A stretch of DNA of 50,032 bases from Xenococcus sp. PCC 7305 (GTDB lineage: Bacteria > Cyanobacteriota > Cyanobacteriia > Cyanobacteriales > Xenococcaceae): contig NZ_ALVZ01000196.1 of the NCBI RefSeq assembly GCF_000332055.1, forward strand, positions 1-50,032, read 5' to 3'. This document shows positions 16,739 to 25,291 of this stretch, piece after piece. How positions within the stretch are numbered: the first letter of the stretch is position 1; each line of letters starts with the position of its first letter. A program made the position numbers and the translations under genes. The notes under the pieces were generated by a model. That model was not told the origin of the DNA and searched no databases. It worked only from the letters and a program-made list of their open reading frames with translations.

Positions 16739-17926
16739 TTGAATAATAACAGTAATAATCTTCGTATCGGAAATTTATTTGGTATTCCCTTTTTTATCAA
16801 TCCATCTTGGTTTTTTGTCTTAGGGCTAATCACTCTGCAATTAGGAACTGATTTTGCTCGTTATCCCCAGCTAACTGGCGTTTTACCCTGGCTGGTCGGC
16901 TTATTGGGAGCTTTGTTACTATTTGCTTCGGTTTTAGCCCATGAACTAGGTCATAGCTTCGCGGCTATCTCTCAAGGAATTCAAGTCAAGTCTATTACCC
17001 TGTTTATCTTTGGCGGATTAGCCACTTTAGAAAAAGAGTCGGAAACACCTCTTCAATCATTACTGGTTGCGATCGCAGGGCCTTTAGTAAGTGTTCTCTT
17101 ATTCATCGTCTTTACAATTATTGGAGTCAATCTTCAGCTAGATGCTTCCTTAACAGCCTTAATCTATCTTTTGGCTCAAATCAATCTAGTCTTAGCATTG
17201 TTTAACATGATTCCTGGTTTACCTTTAGATGGTGGGAATGTCCTGAAGGCGATCGTTTGGAAAATTACTGGTAACCCTAACAAAGGAATTATTTTTGCAG
17301 GCAGAGTTGGTCAGTTTTTTGGTTGGGTTGCAGTAGGATTTGGGGTCCTCGGAGTTTTAGGCATTAGCCAAGTTGGTAGTTTTTGGACATTATTAATCGG
17401 TTGGTTTTTATTACAAAATGCTGGCATGGCAGCCCAATCTGCCACAGTTCAAGATAAGCTAGATCACTATACAGCAGAAGATGCAGTAATTACCGATAGT
17501 CCCATTATCTCAGGAAATCTAAGTTTACGAGAGTTTGTTAATAATTTTGTGATTGGCAAAAAACAATGGAAAAAATTTCTAGTTGTTAATGAAAATAACC
17601 AACTACAGGGTAATATTTCTCTAGACGATCTCAAACAGATTTCGACATCTCAGTGGAATGATGTGTTGGTCGGAGAATTAGTTAGACCAATAGAACAGAC
17701 TATGACAATTGCCAATAACACCTCTTTACTCGAAGTAGTCAAGCTCATCGAAACACAACAGGTTAAGGAAGAAATTGTTGTCGTCAACGAAGAGCAAATG
17801 GTCATTGGCTTACTAGATAAGATTTCTATATTCAACCTTCTACAAAAAGAAGCTCTCGAAAAAGCCAATAAGGCCCAGAAAAATGAAGAAAATAAACCAG
17901 AACAAGTTGATTTCCTTCTAAAATAG
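16739..17926 (+). CDS. Site-2 protease (M50) with C-terminal CBS pair
   Basis: Intramembrane zinc metalloprotease of 395 residues. The zinc site is H68-E-L-G-H72 (VLAHELGHSF), with the third ligand D164 in LPLDGG, preceded by FNMIPG. Six or so membrane segments fill the first 230 residues. The last 150 residues form two CBS-like modules (LREFVNNFVIGKKQWKKFLVVNE and LLEVVKLIETQQVKEEIVVV), which usually bind adenine nucleotides. The start codon is TTG. Site-2 proteases release membrane-bound regulators; the substrate here is unknown. A bestrophin-like channel gene follows closely. Confidence 0.92.
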   Translation: MNNNSNNLRIGNLFGIPFFINPSWFFVLGLITLQLGTDFARYPQLTGVLPWLVGLLGALLLFASVLAHELGHSFAAISQGIQVKSITLFIFGGLATLEKESETPLQSLLVAIAGPLVSVLLFIVFTIIGVNLQLDASLTALIYLLAQINLVLALFNMIPGLPLDGGNVLKAIVWKITGNPNKGIIFAGRVGQFFGWVAVGFGVLGVLGISQVGSFWTLLIGWFLLQNAGMAAQSATVQDKLDHYTAEDAVITDSPIISGNLSLREFVNNFVIGKKQWKKFLVVNENNQLQGNISLDDLKQISTSQWNDVLVGELVRPIEQTMTIANNTSLLEVVKLIETQQVKEEIVVVNEEQMVIGLLDKISIFNLLQKEALEKANKAQKNEENKPEQVDFLLK

Positions 17927-17954
17927 AGCCAAGTTATTGCGGATTAATAATTTG

Positions 17955-18845
17955 ATGTCAAAGTTCGATCAAAAGTTTCCCTGGTTAGGTATCATCTTTC
18001 ACCTCCAAGAATCTGTAGTTCCTGTGATTTGGCACAGGGTCTTGGGGATCATGGTTTTTGCTATTATCATCACCTTGGCATATCACCAGGATCTGCCTGT
18101 TAGTTATAACTTTACCTATAATTTGATACCTAGTATTGTTTTAGGCTTATTATTGGTATTTCGAACTAATACTGCCTATGCTCGGTTTTGGGAGGGATGT
18201 CGAGCCTGGGGAACACTGAAAATATCAAGTCGAATTTTGGCTAGAAATATCAGCACGATGATCCTTGTTGATGACCCAGAATTGCAAAGGGAAAAAATCT
18301 ATTTTATTAAATTGGTTCCTGTGCTGATGTCTAGTGTGAAAGCTCATTTGCGTAATGAATCTATTGAGCAACGAGGGCAACTTGTTTTAGGACTAGAACA
18401 TGTAGAGGAGCTAGCAACAGTTCAACATCGGCCTTTGCGAATTATCAACTGGTTTTCTAGCTATTTTTACCGTAATTATCGAGAAGGCATAATTAGCGAT
18501 AAATTATTTACTGAATTAAGCGGGTTACTGGATGCTATTGTGGGTGCATTGAGCAGCTGTGAAAGAATTTTAAATACTCCAATGCCCAAAGCCTACAGCA
18601 TACATCTAAAACATTTATTACTGATTTATTGTGCCGGTCTGCCAATTCAATTTGTTGCTCAATTAGATTGGTGGGTTGTCTTGGTTACAGGAGTCACCAG
18701 TTTTGCCTTATTGGGAATCGAAGCAATTGGGCTAGAAATCGAAGATCCTTTTGGCTACGATCCTAATGATTTACCTTTAGATTTATATTGCCAGAAAATC
18801 TATGGAGAAGTAGATGAGTTATTACAATATGAAACCAACTTTTGA
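17955..18845 (+). CDS. Bestrophin-like (UPF0187) anion channel
   Basis: About 296 residues with the bestrophin-family pattern: two N-terminal hydrophobic segments (VLGIMVFAIIITLAY, IPSIVLGLLLVFRTNTAYARFWEGCRAW), a soluble helical middle, and a C-terminal membrane region ending in the conserved IEDPFGYDPNDLPLD. In cyanobacteria and plastids some members are chloride or bicarbonate channels of the thylakoid membrane; which ion this one carries is not known. ATG 17955 is preferred to TTG 17937. The spacing of 28 nt to the protease gene suggests co-transcription. Confidence 0.87.
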   Translation: MSKFDQKFPWLGIIFHLQESVVPVIWHRVLGIMVFAIIITLAYHQDLPVSYNFTYNLIPSIVLGLLLVFRTNTAYARFWEGCRAWGTLKISSRILARNISTMILVDDPELQREKIYFIKLVPVLMSSVKAHLRNESIEQRGQLVLGLEHVEELATVQHRPLRIINWFSSYFYRNYREGIISDKLFTELSGLLDAIVGALSSCERILNTPMPKAYSIHLKHLLLIYCAGLPIQFVAQLDWWVVLVTGVTSFALLGIEAIGLEIEDPFGYDPNDLPLDLYCQKIYGEVDELLQYETNF

Positions 18846-18851
18846 GGTTGA

Positions 18852-18866
18852 CACGGTAACGCCGTG
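18852..18866 (+). other. Short GC-rich hairpin after the bestrophin gene
   Basis: CACGG-TAACG-CCGTG forms a 5-bp stem 6 nt after the stop codon. No T run follows, so it is at most a weak or Rho-assisted terminator between two convergent genes. Confidence 0.4.
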
Positions 18867-18906
18867 GCGCCAAGAGTTATTGAAACTGAAGTATATTGAG
18901 TTCGCC

Positions 18907-19839
18907 TTACTCAGTATCTTGAATGATTTTTACTAAACGAAAACCAAATAAAATGTGACGAGATTCAATGGGGCGGGTATGGCGATAAGCAGCACGACAA
19001 AACCCTGGCAAATCGTCCCAAGAACATCCTTTCATTACGGCAATGGAGTTTTGCTGTCTAAGGGTTGAAGTGTATTCAAAGACATTTCCCGCCATATCTT
19101 CTATACCATAGACACTGCGACTGAGGGTAAAGCTCCCAATATCGCTAGTATAATTTAATCCGCTACCTCCTGTATTAGTCGCTTCTTGGCGCCAATTATT
19201 GCCCCAAGGAAAATATCTGCCATCAACTCCTCTCGCTGCTTTTTCCCATTCTTTTGCCCTGGGCAAGCGATAGATTTGTCCTGTTTGTGCTGATTTCCAA
19301 TTGGCATAGGCTATAGCATCTTCATAGGATACGAGAACTACTGGATGTTGAGCAGTGTCAGCCGGATAGGTTCTGTTTTTCCATAAAAAAGCTTGCACTG
19401 TTGAGTAGGGATGGAATAAGAAACCTTGTTTTTGATATTCTGTTTCATTAATTCCAGGAGATCGATAATTGCTGGCTTGAATAAACTCTTGATATTCTTG
19501 ATTAGTCACTAGATTGCGACTGATGCAAAAGCTAGGCAGAAATGAAGTTTGACGGGGAGCTTCTCTCTCAAACCAAGCTTTTTGACGCAATCTTTGTTCC
19601 GCTTGCATAATGCCTTGAGTGGTAGAAGCAATTGCCTCGGCGGAAATCTTATAGGCAAAATCCCGTTCTTGGCGATCGCTACCAGAAATGAATTCTCCAG
19701 GAGGAATAAATACAAAGGCGCGATCGCGTTCACATTCTTCTTGAGACCTGGAAGTGAGCGAATCACTCAATAGGGAACCCTTGCCACCGAAAATGATGGT
19801 CAAGATTGTGATCAAAAATATGAATCTTACAATAACCAT
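18907..19839 (-). CDS. SUMF1/FGE-fold secreted protein
   Basis: A 310-residue protein with an N-terminal hydrophobic signal or anchor (FIFLITILTIIFGG), then a formylglycine-generating-enzyme-type domain: VFIPPGEFISGS, VTNQEYQEFI, HPVVLVSYEDAIAYANW, YRLPRAKEWEKAARG, YFPWGN, DMAGNVFEYT and final FGFRLV. The catalytic segment reads GCSWDDLPGFCRAAYR. The two cysteines are not spaced like the copper-binding pair of true FGE, so sulfatase activation is unlikely. Related domains act as binding or scaffold modules. The gene overlaps the upstream beta-barrel gene by 13 nt, so the two are co-transcribed. Confidence 0.85.
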   Translation of the reverse strand: MVIVRFIFLITILTIIFGGKGSLLSDSLTSRSQEECERDRAFVFIPPGEFISGSDRQERDFAYKISAEAIASTTQGIMQAEQRLRQKAWFEREAPRQTSFLPSFCISRNLVTNQEYQEFIQASNYRSPGINETEYQKQGFLFHPYSTVQAFLWKNRTYPADTAQHPVVLVSYEDAIAYANWKSAQTGQIYRLPRAKEWEKAARGVDGRYFPWGNNWRQEATNTGGSGLNYTSDIGSFTLSRSVYGIEDMAGNVFEYTSTLRQQNSIAVMKGCSWDDLPGFCRAAYRHTRPIESRHILFGFRLVKIIQDTE

Positions 19840-20594
19840 TCTAAATTTAGTCCCAGCCGTTGATCTTGTTCCTGAGGCAAGTTTTGTAATTCAAATTCTG
19901 TTGCTAAGCGAAGATTAGAAGTAATGCCATAACCAACAGAAACCGAAAAAATTCCCACTTCTTGGTCATTGCCAGGAGAAAAAAAACTTTGAGATAAAGA
20001 TATGTCGGCTGCACCTGTGCGCGATAATGCCAGCATCAATCTTATTCCTAAATTAATGCCATCGTTATCATAATTGTCGTTTTCGAGATAACGATAACCT
20101 ACCATCGGCGCAAAATTAATATAACTTCCCAGGGGCAGGAGAAAATAATGTAAATCTGCACCCAAAGAACTGCGATCGCTATTGAAATCCGTATAATAAT
20201 CAGCACTGATTGTTAACCCAGTGCGATTGATAAATAAATCATCTAAGGCAATATTCATTCCGAACCCATCATCAGAGTCGGGAAAAAAAGAAAAGCCACC
20301 ACGCAAACGAGTCGCAAAACTCGGATCATGGCGAATGTCTTCTAGTATATTGGGAGTCTGTTCTAACCATTTTTGTAATGTGGGGCTATTGTTGATTACT
20401 TCGGGGGGAATCTTGAGACATTCCTCAGGAATATTTGATGTTGAACTATTTTCTTCCTGATGATTGTCTTTAAGGCATTGATAATCAGTTTGAGGCGTTG
20501 TTTCTTGTGCGATCGCGGGTAGAGCAAAGAATATAGTGGAGGTAACAGCGATCGCAGTAGGCAAATCAGTAGCATACTTGATAATTTTTTCCAT
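19827..20594 (-). CDS. Predicted outer-membrane beta-barrel protein
   Basis: A 255-residue protein with a signal peptide ending PAIAQE, a short variable region with two cysteines, and then a C-terminal half of alternating amphipathic strands (LDDLFINRTGLTISADYYTDF, LGADLHYFLLPLGSYINFAPMVGYRYL, INLGIRLMLALSRTGAADISLSQSFF) ending in LNLEWLL. This fits an outer-membrane barrel. ATG 20594 is preferred to the upstream in-frame start at 20630. It overlaps the SUMF1-fold gene, so the two products may work together at the cell envelope. Function unknown. Confidence 0.72.
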   Translation of the reverse strand: MEKIIKYATDLPTAIAVTSTIFFALPAIAQETTPQTDYQCLKDNHQEENSSTSNIPEECLKIPPEVINNSPTLQKWLEQTPNILEDIRHDPSFATRLRGGFSFFPDSDDGFGMNIALDDLFINRTGLTISADYYTDFNSDRSSLGADLHYFLLPLGSYINFAPMVGYRYLENDNYDNDGINLGIRLMLALSRTGAADISLSQSFFSPGNDQEVGIFSVSVGYGITSNLRLATEFELQNLPQEQDQRLGLNLEWLL

Positions 20595-20713
20595 ACATCC
20601 AACTTTTTTCAATATCAAGTATTTGCTCAAAACAAATACCCCTAAAAAAGTATATTCTCTTTAGAGGCATTTAATTGATAAATATTATTTTTGGTGCAAT
20701 TAGGATTCATTCT

Positions 20714-20905
20714 CTATTGACCAAGGCTACTCCACATGGAAGCTTGATGGGGAGTAATAGATTCAACTGGTGCGCTTTGAGAAGTGGACTGAGTTAATAA
20801 GACACGAGAAGCAGTGTATCCAACAACAAACATAGAAAATGCTGCTAGGGAAATTCCTAAAACTCGGTCTAAGTTTGATGTTTGAGTGGAGTTGTGAAAT
20901 TGCAT
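20714..20905 (-). CDS. Small single-span membrane protein
   Basis: A 63-residue protein with a polar N-terminus, one membrane helix (VLGISLAAFSMFVVGYTASRVLL) and a polar tail rich in S, T and Q. ATG 20905 follows AGGTG at modest spacing. No known family recognised. It lies upstream of the barrel/SUMF1 pair on the same strand, 120 nt away. Confidence 0.55.
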   Translation of the reverse strand: MQFHNSTQTSNLDRVLGISLAAFSMFVVGYTASRVLLTQSTSQSAPVESITPHQASMWSSLGQ

Positions 20906-20988
20906 AATGACACCTGAGGTTTCAGAATTCTTAACCCCATAATTATGTCAGACACAACGGTATCTAATAATACATTTTCAATAAAACT

Positions 20989-21141
20989 TTACTCGGATAT
21001 TGAATTGTGTGAAGTCAAAGTAGGAAACACCTGTTCTGTCAGAGACAATGGCAGATCTAGATAATGAGAAGTAATTCCGTGTCCAATACCTGAGACGAGA
21101 CCAATAACAGCAGGTAATAGTAGAGAAGCGAAATTATTCAT
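20989..21141 (-). CDS. Very small hydrophobic protein (50 residues)
   Basis: Read on the reverse strand: MNNFASLLLPAVIGLVSGIG, then HGITSHYLDLPLSLTEQVFP and a short polar tail. The glycine-rich hydrophobic segment followed by a DLPLSLTEQ-like stretch is reminiscent of small cyanobacterial membrane proteins I cannot name. No Shine-Dalgarno precedes the ATG at 21141, which lowers confidence. The perfect NtcA-type palindrome at 21256-21269 lies 115 nt upstream. Confidence 0.5.
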   Translation of the reverse strand: MNNFASLLLPAVIGLVSGIGHGITSHYLDLPLSLTEQVFPTLTSHNSISE

Positions 21142-21704
21142 AAATTGTTGTTTATTAAAACTATATTTTTCGTCCGTTACCGAAACATAGTCTCATTAGA
21201 AAAAAGTTGATTCTGTAACAATCATAACTTTTTCTTCATAAAATAAGACCTTTTTGTAAAATATTTTACAGTTTGCCAAAAACTAGATTTTGGCCTTTAG
21301 ACGGGGCAAAACGATTTCAAGCTATCGCTTTTTGATTATTATCTAGTTTGTTCTTCCACGGAGATTATTGGCTATACACAACAAAAAACACATATTAACG
21401 TAAACTTATAAGTATTATTCATAATATGCATAATAATTTTTTAATAATTGCATATTTAGGCCCAGGTGAAACGATAAAAACCTCATTTCACAAGGATTTC
21501 CCGGGACCTTCTGTCCGATAAATGTTTCTGTTTGTAACGAAAATTTTTACTTTTTTTGTATAAAACTTGACAAGATTCTTTTTTTAGTATCTAAATACAC
21601 TTTTGGACGAAAATAGTGTGTTAGATTTAGTGTAATTAGAGTCAAACTAACGTATTAAGTATCACGACTCAAATTGGTCTAACTAAAAACTAAGGAGTGA
21701 GCAG
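21142..21704. other. 563-nt regulatory-looking gap upstream of nblA copy 2
   Basis: Very AT-rich, no gene seen. It holds a perfect GTA-N8-TAC palindrome (21256-21269), an inverted repeat GTGAAA/TTTCAC (21466-21471 and 21486-21491), and a TTGACA hexamer (21567-21572) followed by poor -10 candidates (TATCTA at 21588-21593, 15-nt spacer). Its length is unusual for a gene as short as nblA. Confidence 0.5.
21256..21269. promoter_or_regulatory. Perfect NtcA-type binding palindrome
   Basis: GTAAAATATTTTAC is a perfect 14-bp palindrome fitting the NtcA consensus GTA-N8-TAC. It lies between the divergent 50-residue gene and nblA copy 2, a family known to be activated under nitrogen starvation. No -10 box lies at the canonical 20-23 nt on either side (TAGATT at 21284-21289 is 14 nt away), so function is only inferred. 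Confidence 0.55.
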
Positions 21705-21872
21705 ATGAACGGACAACCCCAACTCAGCATGGAGCAACAATTCAAGCTACAGGTGCTTAGTAAACAGGTTCAAAATCTCAGCCAAGAAGAAGCCCAAGAA
21801 TATCTTTTAGAGATGTTTCGTCAAATGATGGTCAAGGACAACTTATTTAAGCACCTTCTCAAACATGCTTAA
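21705..21872 (+). CDS. nblA: Phycobilisome degradation adaptor NblA (copy 2)
   Basis: A 55-residue protein: MNGQPQLSMEQQFKLQVLS, then KQVQNLSQEEAQEYLLEMFR, then QMMVKDNLFKHLLKHA. It has the NblA pattern of two helices and the C-terminal L-K pair implicated in phycobiliprotein binding. TAAGGAG lies 7 nt before ATG 21705. It shares FRQMMVKDNL exactly with copy 1 (11353-11538), so the two are paralogues. The gene is short enough to be missed by length filters. A long AT-rich upstream region with an NtcA-type palindrome suggests nitrogen control. Confidence 0.94.
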   Translation: MNGQPQLSMEQQFKLQVLSKQVQNLSQEEAQEYLLEMFRQMMVKDNLFKHLLKHA

Positions 21873-22112
21873 TCAACGGTTTCGCTGAATAGATTGTTTC
21901 GGGAAAACACAATTCTTTTCTTTAATCGCATTGAAACGATTATTTTTTTGCATTGAAAAGTTGAAAAATGCAGTGATTGATACAAACTGGCTAGATGCTA
22001 GGATGATATTTTTTTCGAGATCATACCTTTTCAATAAATCAGAAGGTATACTTTGAAAATCAAGGAGTTGCTCCACAGCAACTTCTAAATTTAGGTGTGA
22101 GGAAACGTAAAA

Positions 22113-23738
22113 ATGAAATCTCAATTAAAGGCTTCTCTGCTGGGTAGTTCAGCAGTGCTCAGCATGGCTTTGCTTGCTTCAGGTACAACTGTATTAGCAC
22201 AAGATCTTGATAATTCGTCTTCTTTGGGAGATAGTTTAGAATATGTTGATCCTATCTATGGTGACAATATAGAAGTCAATAATGCAGATGCGATCGACGA
22301 TTCGATGAGTCAGGTGACTAACGTCAATCAGTTAAGGGACGTTTCTCCTGCGGATTGGGCTTTTGAAGCGCTTCGCTCTTTGGTAGATCGTTACGGTTGT
22401 ATTGTTGGTTATCCTGATCAAACCTATAGAGGAAATAACTCTTTATCTCGTTATGAGTTTGCTGCGGGCTTGAATAGTTGTTTGAATCAAATTGAGCGAC
22501 TTATCGCTTCATCTGAGGCCGTCCTAAGGGAAGATATTGAAACTATAAATAGACTGATTCAAGAATTTGAAGCCGAACTTGCTACGATCGCAGGAAGAGT
22601 AGACTCCTTAGAAGGTCGAGTTGCTTTTCTCGAAGACAATCAATTCTCTACTACGACTAAACTAGTTGGGGAAGTTGCTTTTACGCTAGCTGATGCCTTT
22701 AGTGATGATTCTGATGCTCAGACTGTGTTTAATGATAAAGTTAGACTTCAATTTGTCAGCAGTTTTACTGGGAAAGACAAATTGTTTACTCGCTTAACTG
22801 CGGGGAATATTGCTAATTCTTTCCAGGATGAAATTGGTACCAGAGAAGGTCGTTTTGCCTATGATGGACCAGCAAATAACAATATTGTAATTGACCGCTT
22901 ACATTATGTATTCAACCTGGGCGAAAACCTGAAGGTTACCACAATGGCATCCTTGGCGGCTCACCATTTCTATTCCGACACCTTCAATGCTGGTTTGGAT
23001 GTTGGTGGTGGGGCAAATGGGCCTCTAGGACGCTTTTCGGAACGGAATCCCATCTACCGTCATTCGATAGCCCGTTCTTCAACTGGGATTGGTTTTAAAT
23101 ATAAGTTTGGCTCCAAGCTGGAAGCTAGTGCTGGTTACATTGCACCTAACGGTAGTGACCCCAGCGATGGCAATGGTCTATTTAATGGCACTTATTCAGC
23201 TTTGGGTCAGTTAGTGATTAAGCCTACTGACAGTTTCAAGTTTGGTGTTGCTTATCTTAGAGGTTATGAAGCTAATGGTGGTAGTACTCTCTGGGGTGGA
23301 ACAGGAACTAACCTAGCTAGTGGTTCTGAGTTAAATGGTGAAGCTCTTTCCCACGATACTGTTGGTGGACAATTCCAATGGGATATCAGCTCTAAAATCA
23401 GTCTTCGTGGCTGGTTTGGCTATTCTGATGCCACAACTCGCGATACTGACACTGACCAAGAAACTATCACCTATGCTGGTGTCTTAGCTTTTCCTGATTT
23501 AGGAAAAGAAGGTAATTTGGGAGGACTTGTTGTCGGAGCGGAACCTTATGTTACCCAGGTTGATGGTGACGATCCTAGTAATGATGATGTGCCTCTTCAT
23601 GTAGAAGCATTTTATCGATATCAGCTTAACGATAATATTTCCATTACTCCTGGTCTAATCTATTTAAATAACCCCAACCAAGATAGTGGCAATGATGATG
23701 TCTTTATTGGTGCTTTGAGAACTACTTTTAAATTCTAG
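22113..23738 (+). CDS. SLH-domain outer-membrane porin (OprB/Som family)
   Basis: A 541-residue cyanobacterial porin. Order of parts: signal peptide ending VLAQD; one S-layer-homology domain (about 70-120, LRDVSPADWAFEALRSLVDRYG and RYEFAAGLNSCL) that binds periplasmic cell-wall polymer; a coiled coil (about 128-175, with IAGRVDSLEGRVAFLEDNQF); then a beta-barrel ending in the aromatic residue F as outer-membrane proteins do. Such porins pass small solutes, including inorganic ions and perhaps iron. The start ATG 22113 is supported by the signal peptide. A strong terminator follows. Confidence 0.93.
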   Translation: MKSQLKASLLGSSAVLSMALLASGTTVLAQDLDNSSSLGDSLEYVDPIYGDNIEVNNADAIDDSMSQVTNVNQLRDVSPADWAFEALRSLVDRYGCIVGYPDQTYRGNNSLSRYEFAAGLNSCLNQIERLIASSEAVLREDIETINRLIQEFEAELATIAGRVDSLEGRVAFLEDNQFSTTTKLVGEVAFTLADAFSDDSDAQTVFNDKVRLQFVSSFTGKDKLFTRLTAGNIANSFQDEIGTREGRFAYDGPANNNIVIDRLHYVFNLGENLKVTTMASLAAHHFYSDTFNAGLDVGGGANGPLGRFSERNPIYRHSIARSSTGIGFKYKFGSKLEASAGYIAPNGSDPSDGNGLFNGTYSALGQLVIKPTDSFKFGVAYLRGYEANGGSTLWGGTGTNLASGSELNGEALSHDTVGGQFQWDISSKISLRGWFGYSDATTRDTDTDQETITYAGVLAFPDLGKEGNLGGLVVGAEPYVTQVDGDDPSNDDVPLHVEAFYRYQLNDNISITPGLIYLNNPNQDSGNDDVFIGALRTTFKF

Positions 23739-23761
23739 TTTTTCTCTAATGTTTTAAACAG

Positions 23762-23798
23762 AATCACTCTAGCTTATTAAGTTGGGGTGATTTTTTTT
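23762..23798 (+). terminator. Terminator after the porin gene
   Basis: AATCAC (23762-23767) pairs with GTGATT (23787-23792), with an additional C-G pair inside, and is followed by six more T. It lies 24 nt after the porin stop. Confidence 0.8.
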
Positions 23799-23886
23799 GC
23801 AAAGTAGACGGCAAAAAATTCCTAAAATCTTTTCCCTTTCCTCAAGCAGCTGGGAAAAATATAGTTTTTAAACTAGGTGCGGTTCA

Positions 23887-23910
23887 CCTAAAACCTAAAA
23901 CCTAAAACCT
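23887..23910. repeat. 7-base tandem repeat at the glycosyltransferase stop
   Basis: Three units CCTAAAA plus CCT. On the minus strand it reads AGGTTTTAGG, which supplies the final Arg-Phe codons and the TAG stop of the glycosyltransferase gene. Confidence 0.8.
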
Positions 23911-25113
23911 TTTCTTTTGCGAGTCAACAACGTCGGTGATCGCAAAATCTAATTCTTTGAAAACTTCTTGCCAAGTATATTTAGAGCCAGCCAAGGAGCG
24001 AGAAGCATTTTTGAGCTGATTCCAATAATCATTATCTGTTAGTAGTCTTGATACGCGGCTGGTAAATTCTGCTGGCTCATTGCCGATCGCGATCTGCACT
24101 CCATCTTCTACTTCTAGTCCTTCAATGCCAATATCAGTTGTGACGGTGGGAATTCCTCGATACATAGCATTTAAAACTTTAACTTTCATGCCACTACCAA
24201 AACGCAGCGGAGCGATAAAAACCCGAGCTTGGGTTAGGTATTCTTCTGGATCTTTAATGAAACCAGGTATTGCGATCGCGGAATCCTTCTCCGCCCATTT
24301 TAATAATCTTTGGTCAGGAGATTTGCCTCCGATGACCAACTTAACATCTGGATGATGTTCTTTAATTGCTGACCAGCAATTTTCTAAAAACCAGAGTAAC
24401 CCATCAATATTTGGCTCCCAAGTTAATGTTCCAATAAACAATATCATGGGTACAGTTTTATTGGGATCCAACTCCTGTAGTTGAAGTTGACTTTCATCTC
24501 CCAGGTGATAAGTTAAGCCAAAATTATCGCCCTTAATTCCTACTTGTTCCAGGGCAATACGATCATTAGGGGATGCTAAAACTCGTTTGACTTTATTGCA
24601 ATAAATTTTTTCTTTCTGGGCAATTCTTGATGATTCAAGGGCAAGAACCACTTTTCTTGCCCAGGATTGATCATCCAATTCAGAAAATCTTTTCCAGATC
24701 AAATGTTCGGCATTATGGGTATGCAAGATAACCTTAGAATAATACTTAGTTGGAATATACTGCATCATCTCATAGTGATCTGCAATGATGCAGTCTGCAA
24801 TTTCCATCTGAGGACTCAATTTACTATAGAAACTATTAGACCAATGACGATATTCGTTAAGAGTTTTATTCTGAAGATAACTAATAATTAGATTAATGAC
24901 TGTTCGGGGGCAGTCAATTGACTCGGCAATAAACTCTTTTGTTTGAAACTCATCTTGAAATTGCTTAACCCACTTGACATCATCTCCATAGAGAGTAGTT
25001 GCAATAGCCAGTTCATAATTAGAATTTAAATACTTTAACATATGGTAACTCTTAACTTTTCCCCCACTATTGGGAGGAAAGGGTAGAGTTGTGGAGATAA
25101 ATAATAGCTTCAT
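23902..25113 (-). CDS. Family 4 glycosyltransferase
   Basis: GT-B fold glycosyltransferase of 403 residues. The N-terminal domain starts KLLFISTTLPFPPNSGGKVK with the glycine-rich loop typical of group 1 enzymes. The C-terminal donor domain has ILFIGTLTWEPNIDGLLWFL, VIGGKSPD, IPGFIKDPEEYL and the substrate motif FIAPLRFGSGMKVKVLNAM (an E-x7-E-like region modified here). Likely adds a sugar to an extracellular polysaccharide or lipid carrier; donor and acceptor unknown. The last two residues and stop come from a 7-base repeat. No other polysaccharide gene is adjacent. Confidence 0.88.
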   Translation of the reverse strand: MKLLFISTTLPFPPNSGGKVKSYHMLKYLNSNYELAIATTLYGDDVKWVKQFQDEFQTKEFIAESIDCPRTVINLIISYLQNKTLNEYRHWSNSFYSKLSPQMEIADCIIADHYEMMQYIPTKYYSKVILHTHNAEHLIWKRFSELDDQSWARKVVLALESSRIAQKEKIYCNKVKRVLASPNDRIALEQVGIKGDNFGLTYHLGDESQLQLQELDPNKTVPMILFIGTLTWEPNIDGLLWFLENCWSAIKEHHPDVKLVIGGKSPDQRLLKWAEKDSAIAIPGFIKDPEEYLTQARVFIAPLRFGSGMKVKVLNAMYRGIPTVTTDIGIEGLEVEDGVQIAIGNEPAEFTSRVSRLLTDNDYWNQLKNASRSLAGSKYTWQEVFKELDFAITDVVDSQKKRF

Positions 25114-25291
25114 AAAAATTAGCGATTTTAGACATATCCTTCAAATAATATACCTTAAGTTTTGAAGTAACAAGCTGTTAACTATCTTCGGATTTTGAGA
25201 AAGATTTGGGGAAAGTTTCTCAGAATTTACCATAACAAATTATGAAATTGCTGTTTCTCCCAGAGAATTAAAATCATTTGATTGTAATTGC

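Noticed and set aside
18907-19839. SUMF1-fold protein as target of a diversity-generating retroelement
   Set aside because: No reverse transcriptase and no template repeat matching its 3' end were seen in the window.
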